Origin: Bacteroidales bacterium
GTDB lineage: Bacteria > Bacteroidota > Bacteroidia > Bacteroidales > P3
Direction: 5' to 3'
DNA: 14,218 nt
NCBI GenBank assembly: GCA_900771365.1
Contig: CAAGNU010000303.1
Location: forward strand, 1 to 14,218
The translations under genes and the position numbers were made by a program. The notes under the pieces are model-generated. The model searched no databases. It worked only from the letters and a program-made list of their open reading frames with translations, and was not told the DNA's origin. The number at the start of each line of letters is the position of its first letter. The stretch's first letter is position 1. Below are positions 5,806-13,041 of the stretch, piece by piece.

Positions 5806-8315
5806 AAAAGATATTCTTTATAACTCTTGTTGTTCTGGCTGCGCTTCCTGCCTTCAGCCAGTCGTGCTACTGGGTCTTCCTGAAAGACAAGCAGGGCACC
5901 ACGTTCGACCCATACGCTTATTTTGATGCCAAGGCCATAGCCCGTTATCAACAATGCGGTGCCGACCTCTACGACATCAGCAACTATCCGCTCAACGAGC
6001 AGTACGTGAGTCAGGTGCGCGCCATCGCTACCGAAGAGGTGGGCAGCAGCCGTTGGCTCAATGCCATAGGTGTCACCGCTACGCCCGACCAGGTAGTTCG
6101 CATTGAGGCCTTGCCCTTTGTGCTGCGTGTGCAGCAGATAGAGGCAGAAGGCACGCTGGCCAGCCATTCGGAAGTAACGACCGGACCCTCGATACCAGGT
6201 GGTGGCCTCTCCGATGAGTTTGAAGGCGCAAATCCCTATATGGCCGACCAGTTGGTGCGCCAAGGCGGACTGCTCTTCCGCGAGAAAGGCATCAACGGCA
6301 AGGGCATCCGTATCGCCGTGTTCGATACCGGCTTCCCCCGTGTGAACACCCATGCCGCATTCAAGCATCTGCGCGACAACGGCCGGATTATCAAGACATG
6401 GAATTTCCCGAACAAAAAAGAAGATGTGTATGGCTATGGCGGTCACGGCACCATGACGCTGAGCTGCATCACCGGCATCATGAACGACACCGTGCAGATA
6501 GGTCTGGCCACAGGCTCCGAGTTTTTGCTGGCTCGTACCGAGGTCGAGACTGAACCTAAAAGAGAAGAGATATGGTGGGCACAGGCAGCCGAGTGGGCCG
6601 ACAAGAACGGCGCCCAGATAATCAGCTCCTCGCTGGGCTATGGCGACGCCCGTTACTACACCAAGGACATGGATGGCACCAGCTACGTGGCCAAGGCTGC
6701 CAACATGGCGGTGCAGAAAGGTATCGTGGTGTGCAATTCGGCTGGCAATGAGGGCAATGATTACAACTGGAGGCGCATCGTCACTCCCGCAGATGCCGAA
6801 AACGTACTGTGCGTAGGTGGTATTTGTAGTTCACTCACAAGTTACAACCATATCTCCTTCAGCAGTTATGGTCCTACAGCCGATGGTCGCCAGAAGCCCG
6901 ACGTGGTGAACTATGGTTATGCCCTCGTTGCAGACCCGAAGCACGATACGGGATACGAGTTAGAGCGTGGCACCTCCTTCAGCTGTCCGCTCACGGTTGG
7001 CTTTGTGGCATGTGCCATGCAGGCCCGCCCCAACCGCACGGCTCTTCAGATGAAGCAGGACGTGATAGAGAGCGCCGACCTCTATCCCTATCACGACTAC
7101 AGTGTCGGCTACGGCGTCCCGCAGGCATCCTACTTCTTGGATGGCAAAGCCGCTGTCCCTAAGTGTGTGACCATTGCCGAGGAAAGCGACTATGTCTTTT
7201 TCAATTTTGACTCTACAGCGATATATAATTATAATGAAGACAGATACCAAGCCTACTATAACGATACTTGCGACTCTTATGAGAAGCGCAAGATCAATAT
7301 CTTCATCAACGTCACGGGTCTTGACGGAATGATTGAGTCCTGGACCGATGAATGTGTCCGTGTCTATAGTGGCATTTATGGCTATAATGGTATTAAGGTC
7401 CCCAAGAAAGGCCTGGTTGACCGCACGCTGAACGTCAGCTGCAACGGCTATCTGCTCACCTACAAACTCTCGGCAGAGGACAATATGCGTTTCAAGACAG
7501 GCGCAGAACCCAACGAGTTCAGGTGGAGATTCTGTCGTGAAGACTCTTCTGATGTGGAGGGGGTTATTGTAGTGGATGATGAAGATCTGGAGGTGCTTGA
7601 GGAGGTGGTTGAAATAGATGATGATTATTCGTATGACCATTACCGGGGTGACAGGGCAAATCATACCCTGAAGGATTTGGAAGTGAAAGAACATGGCACC
7701 GAATGGGAGGGCCTCTATTTTTCTTTGGGCAACCTTTTCGCCACCCGCACCTCGGGCAGCGAGTGGGAGTACCAGACGAAAGGATGGTCGCCCGTGTGGA
7801 CCTTGGGCGGACGTGCTATCTGGAATACGGGTAAGAGATACAAATTAGGCATGGGCATCGAATGGCGCAACGCGCATTTCCGCATGGCCACCAACGAGCC
7901 CCTCTTCAATAGCTATAGCAACTGCGAGATGCCGCTCGACCGTAGCAACATCACCCTCAAGGACAGCAGTGTGATAGACAACGCCTTCAATGTGGAGCTC
8001 TTCCAGCGCGTCCGTCTGATGACAACAGGTGTAGGCGATTTCAATTGGGATCTCGGTGCCTATTTCGGCTACAACCGCTATCGCGAGGACATCCTTTTCC
8101 ATCAGGATGACAACAAAGGCATCCTCAAGCAGCGTCTGCCCCTCCACCCCTACGACTGGGGGCTCACCACCCGATTCTCTGGTTGTGGATTCTCGCTGTA
8201 TGCCCGTTATCGCATGACGGGTCTGTTGAACCACAACATGTATGTTCCCCACTTGCCTCGTCTCGAGGTCGGCGTTGCCATTGATTTGGCTTGGTTCACG
8301 TTGGGTATCCATTAA
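5802..8315 (+). CDS. Subtilisin-like (S8) serine protease with C-terminal putative outer-membrane beta-barrel, copy 1
   Basis: This 837-residue exported protease starts at the ATG overlapping the recO stop. That start gives a clean signal peptide (MKKIFFITLVVLAALPAFSQ), whereas an in-frame ATG at 5679 lies inside recO. Residues ~21-115 form a propeptide-like domain (YWVFLKDK ... SRWLNAIGV) common to Bacteroidota S8 enzymes. The catalytic domain (~165-435) has Asp175 (VFDTG), His215 (GGHGT), oxyanion Asn316 (SAGNE) and Ser392 (GTSFSCP), so it should be active. After a beta-rich linker comes an acidic patch (~586-608, many Asp/Glu). From ~635 to 837 alternating aromatic/small strands read as an eight-stranded barrel. 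The last strand, EVGVAIDL, fits the BAM beta-signal and is followed by a short tail, AWFTLGIH. No type IX sorting domain is seen. Protease assignment is firm. The barrel is inferred from strand pattern. Confidence 0.9.
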   Translation: MKKIFFITLVVLAALPAFSQSCYWVFLKDKQGTTFDPYAYFDAKAIARYQQCGADLYDISNYPLNEQYVSQVRAIATEEVGSSRWLNAIGVTATPDQVVRIEALPFVLRVQQIEAEGTLASHSEVTTGPSIPGGGLSDEFEGANPYMADQLVRQGGLLFREKGINGKGIRIAVFDTGFPRVNTHAAFKHLRDNGRIIKTWNFPNKKEDVYGYGGHGTMTLSCITGIMNDTVQIGLATGSEFLLARTEVETEPKREEIWWAQAAEWADKNGAQIISSSLGYGDARYYTKDMDGTSYVAKAANMAVQKGIVVCNSAGNEGNDYNWRRIVTPADAENVLCVGGICSSLTSYNHISFSSYGPTADGRQKPDVVNYGYALVADPKHDTGYELERGTSFSCPLTVGFVACAMQARPNRTALQMKQDVIESADLYPYHDYSVGYGVPQASYFLDGKAAVPKCVTIAEESDYVFFNFDSTAIYNYNEDRYQAYYNDTCDSYEKRKINIFINVTGLDGMIESWTDECVRVYSGIYGYNGIKVPKKGLVDRTLNVSCNGYLLTYKLSAEDNMRFKTGAEPNEFRWRFCREDSSDVEGVIVVDDEDLEVLEEVVEIDDDYSYDHYRGDRANHTLKDLEVKEHGTEWEGLYFSLGNLFATRTSGSEWEYQTKGWSPVWTLGGRAIWNTGKRYKLGMGIEWRNAHFRMATNEPLFNSYSNCEMPLDRSNITLKDSSVIDNAFNVELFQRVRLMTTGVGDFNWDLGAYFGYNRYREDILFHQDDNKGILKQRLPLHPYDWGLTTRFSGCGFSLYARYRMTGLLNHNMYVPHLPRLEVGVAIDLAWFTLGIH

Positions 8316-8349
8316 TTCACAATAGTTGAATATAGAAACATATACTATA

Positions 8350-10686
8350 ATGATAAAGAAAATATTCCTCATCGTCATGTTAGCCTTGGCCGGCCTCCCC
8401 GCCTTCAGCCAGTCGTGCTACTGGGTGTTCCTCACCGATAAGCAGGGCACCACCTTCGACCCCTACGCCTATTTCGATGCCAAGGCCATAGAGCGCTACC
8501 GCCAATGTGGCGCCGACCTCTATGACATCAGCAACTATCCGCTCAACGGCAGCTATGTCTCGCAGATTGACGCGCTCGCCATTGAGGAGGTGGGTCAGAG
8601 CCGCTGGCTCAACGCCGTGGCTGTGATGGCTTTGCCCAACCAGATTGAGGCAATTCGCGAACTCTCTTTCGTGAAGAATGTGGTTCTCATCGCCACGGAT
8701 ATACAGATGGCTTCGGCCCGTGCAGAAGCTGCGGAGAAGCTTCGCAATAGTTCCGTTCAAGACTCGCTTTGGCTCTATCCCCAGCTCCAGCGTATGGAGG
8801 GACAGTTGTTCGCCAAGAGGGGCATTGATGGTCACGGCATCCGTATTGCTGTGCTGGATGCGGGATTCCCTCGCGTCAACACTCATGCCGCTTTTCAGCA
8901 TTTAAGAGACAATCATCAGATTCTCGACACTTGGAACTTCCCCACGAGGAAAGCCGATGTCTATGGCTGGAACAAGCACGGCCTCATGACCCTTTCCTGT
9001 ATCACAGGCCGCATAGGCAATACGCAACTTGGTCTCGCTACGGGTGCCGAGTTCTTGCTGTATCGTACCGAGGTGGAACTGGAGCCTTTTAAAGAGGAGG
9101 TCTGGTGGATGCAGGGCATGGAACGTGCCGACCAGCACGGCGCCAACATCATCAGCAGCTCTCTCGGCTACGGCAAGGAGCGCTACTACACCAAAGATAT
9201 GGACGGCACCTCCTATGTGGCTAAGGCTGCCAACTTGGCTGCCAAGAAAGGCATCCTCGTCTGCAACTCTGCTGGCAACGAGGCCGATGTGAGGCAGTGG
9301 AGGACTATCATCACCCCTGCTGATGCCGACAGCGTGCTCTGCGTGGGCGGCATCGCCCCCAGTATGACAGAATATGAGCGTATCAGCTTCAGCTCCATAG
9401 GGCCTTCTGCCGACGGCCGCATGAAGCCCAATGTTGTCGCTTTCGGCCACGCCACGGTGGCAAGCGAGGTTGACGACAACGCCTCTACCGATGCTGACGG
9501 CACCTCTTTCTCCTGCCCGCTCGTCTCGGGCTTCGTGGCCTGTGCTTGGCAGACCATGCCCGGAAAGACCGCCATGCAGATGATGGAAGAAATTCAGAAG
9601 TCGGCCGACCGCTATCCTTATTACGATTATTCTTTGGGCTACGGCGTCCCGCAGGCCGCATATTTCATCGGTCTCATGGACAAGACTCCCCGCCATATCG
9701 CACCTACATTTGTGATGAAAGAGACGAAGGACAGCGTTGAGGTGCATCTTTTGAAGCCCGATTCTGCCGAGCATTATACTATCTTCTTTAATAAGCAGCG
9801 CCCCGATGGCACTTTGGAACAATACAAGTCGATATCTGGCGATTTCGGCACCTATGAGGTCTTCCTCTGTTTTCCGAAAGGCTGTCTAGACACCTGCACC
9901 CTCAACGTGTCCTATAACGGCTACACCGACCATTTCACCCTCAATGCTGCCGACCGTACCCGCTTCTGGGGGCGTGATGATTATTTCTTCCCTGGCGGCC
10001 ACTATGATTACAACTATAAAAAGAATGACATCGCATTGTTGAACGAAACCTCTAATTTCGGCAGCTGTGCCAAATATCGTGGTGACCTTTTCTTCGCTTA
10101 CGGCGATATGATTCGCACCTCTGCGACCAATACAAATGTCAATTGGTATTCTCCCACCTTTCATTTCGGTGGCCGTCTGATGCGTGCTTTTGGCAAGGCT
10201 TACTGCCTCGGCATTGGTCTGGAATATGTCGGTACCCATTACAATCTGCCGAAAGATCAAGCCAATGCTCTCGACAATCTCTATCAAGTTGTCACAAGTG
10301 GTGTCGCCAAGAAGCAGTACTACTATAAAGAGTTCAATGTGGAACTCTTCCAACGCATCCGCTTGGTGGCTGGCGGCATTCTGGGCAAAGGCCTCTATTG
10401 GGACCTTGGTGTTTATATGGGCTGGGACAACGCTTACTATAATATCCGCTACGACAGTTACCCCTATTCCGACGATGTTCGGATGAGTTTTAAAGTCCCA
10501 ACAGACCACATTGATGATGGCTATCGAGTTTTCGTGCCTAACTGGGGTGTCACCACTCGTGTGGGCTACGACTGTCTGGCTCTCTATGCTCGCTATCGTA
10601 TGTCCCGCTGGATGGTTTATGGTGAGACCTCCCGTTTCCTTTCCAACCTCTCCTGCCTCGAAGTGGGTCTTCAACTTGTCTTCTAA
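8350..10686 (+). CDS. Subtilisin-like (S8) serine protease with C-terminal putative outer-membrane beta-barrel, copy 2
   Basis: This is a 778-residue paralogue of the preceding gene, arising by tandem duplication. I chose the ATG at 8350 over 8326 because it gives the same signal-peptide layout (MIKKIFLIVMLALAGLPAFSQ without an eight-residue extension). The propeptide-like region is nearly identical to copy 1 to about residue 75. The triad is intact: Asp170 (VLDAG), His210 (NKHGL), Ser386 (GTSFSCP), with oxyanion Asn310 (SAGNE). The segment joining propeptide and catalytic domain (~115-150) and the post-catalytic linker (~440-575) differ strongly from copy 1, and the acidic patch is missing. 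Residues ~578-778 again read as an eight-stranded barrel, ending exactly at EVGLQLVF, a textbook beta-signal with terminal Phe. The gap to copy 1 is 34 nt with no terminator seen, so co-transcription is likely. Substrate unknown. Confidence 0.9.
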   Translation: MIKKIFLIVMLALAGLPAFSQSCYWVFLTDKQGTTFDPYAYFDAKAIERYRQCGADLYDISNYPLNGSYVSQIDALAIEEVGQSRWLNAVAVMALPNQIEAIRELSFVKNVVLIATDIQMASARAEAAEKLRNSSVQDSLWLYPQLQRMEGQLFAKRGIDGHGIRIAVLDAGFPRVNTHAAFQHLRDNHQILDTWNFPTRKADVYGWNKHGLMTLSCITGRIGNTQLGLATGAEFLLYRTEVELEPFKEEVWWMQGMERADQHGANIISSSLGYGKERYYTKDMDGTSYVAKAANLAAKKGILVCNSAGNEADVRQWRTIITPADADSVLCVGGIAPSMTEYERISFSSIGPSADGRMKPNVVAFGHATVASEVDDNASTDADGTSFSCPLVSGFVACAWQTMPGKTAMQMMEEIQKSADRYPYYDYSLGYGVPQAAYFIGLMDKTPRHIAPTFVMKETKDSVEVHLLKPDSAEHYTIFFNKQRPDGTLEQYKSISGDFGTYEVFLCFPKGCLDTCTLNVSYNGYTDHFTLNAADRTRFWGRDDYFFPGGHYDYNYKKNDIALLNETSNFGSCAKYRGDLFFAYGDMIRTSATNTNVNWYSPTFHFGGRLMRAFGKAYCLGIGLEYVGTHYNLPKDQANALDNLYQVVTSGVAKKQYYYKEFNVELFQRIRLVAGGILGKGLYWDLGVYMGWDNAYYNIRYDSYPYSDDVRMSFKVPTDHIDDGYRVFVPNWGVTTRVGYDCLALYARYRMSRWMVYGETSRFLSNLSCLEVGLQLVF

Positions 10687-10725
10687 CGTAATAAATAATA
10701 AATATAAATTTAATACATTAATATT
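10687..10725 (+). promoter_or_regulatory. AT-rich leader ahead of hutU
   Basis: These 39 nt between the copy 2 stop and the hutU start are almost pure A/T (for example AATAAATAATAAATATAAAT). In Bacteroidota, which rarely use Shine-Dalgarno sequences, unstructured A-rich leaders favour strong initiation, which fits the highly biased, C-ending codon use of hutU. I do not see a convincing -33/-7 promoter: TAAATTTA at 10705-10712 resembles TAnnTTTG, but the nearest upstream TTG (10676-10678) is too far away. Whether hutU has its own promoter is open. Confidence 0.3.
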
Positions 10726-12726
10726 ATGACACTCGAAGAATTTCAAGCCGAATTGCGTCAAGGCATCCCCAATCCGCTGCCCGCTCCGCAACCTTACGAC
10801 ACTACCGTCAACCACGCTCCCAAGCGTAAGGACATTCTCACCAAGGCTGAGAAAGAACTGGCTATCCGCAATGCACTTCGCTATTTCGACCCGAAGGACC
10901 ATGCCATGCTCGCTCCCGAATTCGCCGAGGAGCTCCGCAAATACGGCCGCATCTATATGTACCGTCTGCGTCCCACCTATCCTATGTATGCGCGTCCCAT
11001 CGACCAGTATCCCGCCAAATGCCGTCAGGCTGCTGCCATCATGCTCATGATTCAGAACAACCTCGACCCCGCTGTGGCTCAGCATCCCCACGAGCTCATC
11101 ACCTATGGTGGAAATGGCGCCGTATTCCAGAACTGGGCTCAGTACCGCCTCGTGATGAAGTACCTCAGCGAGATGACCGAGGAACAGACCCTCGCCATGT
11201 ATAGCGGACATCCCATGGGACTCTTCCCCTCCCACAAGGATGCTCCCCGCGTGGTTGTCACCAACGGCATGATGATACCCAACTACTCCAAGCCCGACGA
11301 CTGGGAGCGCTTCAACGCTATGGGTGTCACCCAGTACGGCCAGATGACCGCTGGTAGCTACATGTATATCGGACCTCAGGGCATCGTCCACGGCACCACC
11401 ATCACCGTTCTCAACGCAGCCCGCAAGCTCGGCGGCGGCACAGCTGGCAAGCTCTTCATCACTGCCGGTCTCGGCGGCATGAGCGGCGCTCAGCCCAAGG
11501 CTGGCAACATCGCCGGTGTGGTTTCCATCACCGCCGAAATCAACCCCTCTGCCACGCAGAAGCGTTTCGACCAGGGCTGGGTTGACGAGGTGCACGAGAA
11601 CCTCGACGAGCTCTTCGCCAAGGTAAATGACGCCCGCGCCAAAAAGATTGCCCGCAGCTTCGCCTATCAGGGCAACGTGGTTGACCTCTGGGAATACTGC
11701 GCTGAGAAAGGCATCCAGGTCGACCTCGGCTCCGACCAGACCTCGCTCCATAACCCCTGGGCAGGTGGCTACTATCCCGTGGGTGTCAGCTTTGAGGATG
11801 CCAAGGTCATGATGGCCGACAAGCCCGAACTCTTCAAAGAGAAGGTTCAGGAGTCGCTCCGCCGTCATGTGGCAGCCGTCAACAAGCTCACCGCCAAGGG
11901 TATGTACTTCTTCGACTATGGCAATGCCTTCCTGTTGGAGAGCAGCCGCGCTGGTGCCGACATCTGGAATGCCGACCACTCCGCCTTCCGCTATCCCTCC
12001 TACGTCCAGGACATCATGGGTCCCATGTGCTTCGACTACGGCTTCGGTCCCTTCCGTTGGGTCTGCACCAGCGGCAAGCCCGAGGACCTCGACAAGTCCG
12101 ATAAGATTGCTATGGAAGTCCTCAACGACATCGCCTCTCACTCTCCCGAAGAAATCCAGCAGCAGATGCGCGACAACATCCAGTGGATCAAGGGCGCTAA
12201 CGAGAACCACCTCGTCGTCGGCTCCCAGGCCCGTATCCTCTATGCCGACTGCGAAGGCCGCACCAAGATTGCCGAGCGCTTCAATGAGGCTATCCGTAAG
12301 GGCGAGATTTCCGCACCCATCGTCCTCGGCCGCGACCACCATGATGTCTCTGGTACCGACTCGCCCTTCCGTGAGACCAGCAACATCTACGACGGCTCCA
12401 ACCACTGCGCCGACATGGCTGTGCAGAACGTCATCGGCGACTCCTTCCGCGGCGCTACCTGGGTCTCCATCCACAATGGTGGCGGCGTAGGCTGGGGCGA
12501 GGTGATGAACGGCGGCTTTGGCATGGTTCTCGATGGCTCTGCCGACTGCGACCGTCGTCTCAAGCTCATGCTCTACTGGGATGTCAACAACGGCATTTCT
12601 CGCCGTAGCTGGGCTCGCAACGAGGGCGCCATGTTCGCCATCAAACGTGCCATGGACAGCAACCCCGACCTCAAGGTGACCATGCCCAACCTCGTTGACG
12701 ACAAGGTCCTCGACAGTCTCTTCTAA
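10726..12726 (+). CDS. hutU: Urocanate hydratase (urocanase)
   Basis: HutU converts urocanate to 4-imidazolone-5-propionate using tightly bound NAD+ as electrophile, the second step of histidine degradation, in the cytoplasm. The 666 residues match the long Bacteroidota form rather than the ~557-residue Pseudomonas form. Recognisable segments are YGGNGAVFQNW (GGNG at 128-131), the NAD-binding TAGLGGMSGAQ (246-256), SDQTSLHNPWAGGYYP (from 336), GFGPFRWVCTSG with Cys447 as probable counterpart of the reactive-site cysteine, RDHHDVSGTDSPFRE (from 536), and HNGGGVGWGE (around 586-592). The assignment of Cys447 needs an alignment. The gene is strongly biased to C-ending codons, suggesting high expression. 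No hutH, hutI or formiminotransferase gene is adjacent, so the rest of the pathway must lie elsewhere. Confidence 0.96.
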   Translation: MTLEEFQAELRQGIPNPLPAPQPYDTTVNHAPKRKDILTKAEKELAIRNALRYFDPKDHAMLAPEFAEELRKYGRIYMYRLRPTYPMYARPIDQYPAKCRQAAAIMLMIQNNLDPAVAQHPHELITYGGNGAVFQNWAQYRLVMKYLSEMTEEQTLAMYSGHPMGLFPSHKDAPRVVVTNGMMIPNYSKPDDWERFNAMGVTQYGQMTAGSYMYIGPQGIVHGTTITVLNAARKLGGGTAGKLFITAGLGGMSGAQPKAGNIAGVVSITAEINPSATQKRFDQGWVDEVHENLDELFAKVNDARAKKIARSFAYQGNVVDLWEYCAEKGIQVDLGSDQTSLHNPWAGGYYPVGVSFEDAKVMMADKPELFKEKVQESLRRHVAAVNKLTAKGMYFFDYGNAFLLESSRAGADIWNADHSAFRYPSYVQDIMGPMCFDYGFGPFRWVCTSGKPEDLDKSDKIAMEVLNDIASHSPEEIQQQMRDNIQWIKGANENHLVVGSQARILYADCEGRTKIAERFNEAIRKGEISAPIVLGRDHHDVSGTDSPFRETSNIYDGSNHCADMAVQNVIGDSFRGATWVSIHNGGGVGWGEVMNGGFGMVLDGSADCDRRLKLMLYWDVNNGISRRSWARNEGAMFAIKRAMDSNPDLKVTMPNLVDDKVLDSLF

Positions 12727-12735
12727 ATAAGATTG

Positions 12736-12796
12736 TTAGATATTCAGATATTTAGATGTTCAGATAATCTGAAAGTCTGACAATCTGAATATCTAA
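12736..12796. repeat. 61-bp near-palindrome downstream of hutU
   Basis: The sequence is symmetric about position 12766. The outer arms 12736-12749 (TTAGATATTCAGAT) and 12783-12796 are perfect 14-bp reverse complements, and the inner arms 12759-12765 and 12767-12773 are perfect 7-bp complements, with a weaker middle. The left arm is itself a 15-bp direct repeat, TTAGATATTCAGATA (12736) and TTAGATGTTCAGATA (12752). In RNA it would form a long AU-rich hairpin just after the hutU stop. It could protect the transcript 3' end or be an intergenic repeat element. Confidence 0.8.
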
Positions 12797-12819
12797 ACAT
12801 CTATACATCTGACTATTTG

Positions 12820-12850
12820 GGCGGGGGCATTGAAAGGTGCCTCCGCCTCT
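12820..12850 (+). terminator. Intrinsic terminator after hutU
   Basis: The left arm GCGGGGGCA (12821-12829) pairs with TGCCTCCGC (12838-12846) through nine base pairs including one G-U. An extra G-C (12820/12847) extends the stem, and the loop TTGAAAGG has eight bases. A short pyrimidine tail, CTCTTTCT, follows. The tail is weaker than ideal, but the GC-rich stem 94 nt after the hutU stop is the best terminator candidate in the window and probably ends the long transcript. Confidence 0.7.
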
Positions 12851-12895
12851 TTCTATGGGTAACTTCTAAAAATTGACGCAAATGAGATTTATTTA

Positions 12896-12993
12896 ACGTG
12901 AATTACCGTAAATTGCACGTGAATTACCGTGAATTAATCTGTTGTTTAATAATAATTTACGAAAATTTGCGTCTAATTTACGGCAATTTTCGT
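12896..12993. repeat. Array of four ACGNNAATTNNCGT palindromes on a 21-bp grid
   Basis: Four 14-bp boxes with the palindromic skeleton ACGNNAATTNNCGT start at 12896, 12917, 12959 and 12980, so the spacings are 21, 42 and 21 bp. The skipped slot (12938) is degenerate. A partial box, ACGCAAAT, starts at 12876, one base off the grid. The two left boxes are followed by A/GAATT and the two right boxes are preceded by AATTT, so the block as a whole is an inverted repeat centred between 12944 and 12945. The array lies between the hutU terminator and the acetyltransferase start. It could be a multi-site operator, with 21 bp being two helical turns, or a structured intergenic repeat. Confidence 0.8.
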
Positions 12994-13041
12994 TTCAAAT
13001 AGATAAATTATTAGAGGCTGCCTATTATAATTCTCAACGCC

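Noticed and set aside
6672..6683. DGTS motif in protease 1 as catalytic serine
   Set aside because: It sits between His215 and Asn316, while the true serine follows in GTSFSCP after the oxyanion Asn. Both copies have this decoy.
7700..8315. Type IX C-terminal sorting domain in the proteases
   Set aside because: No PNP start and no terminal KxxVR/K-type ending are present. The strand pattern and final beta-signal fit a barrel better.
8326..8349. Upstream in-frame ATG for the second protease
   Set aside because: It adds eight residues before the signal peptide. The start at 8350 matches the paralogue.
9886..12474. 862-codon open frame on the minus strand across hutU and protease 2
   Set aside because: It is antisense to two firmly identified genes. 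Its translation is dominated by Val, Gly, Ala, His and Glu without family motifs, as produced by the strong C-ending codon bias of hutU.
12896..12993. CRISPR array
   Set aside because: The repeats are 14-bp palindromes at 21-bp spacing with related, not unique, spacers, and no cas genes are present.
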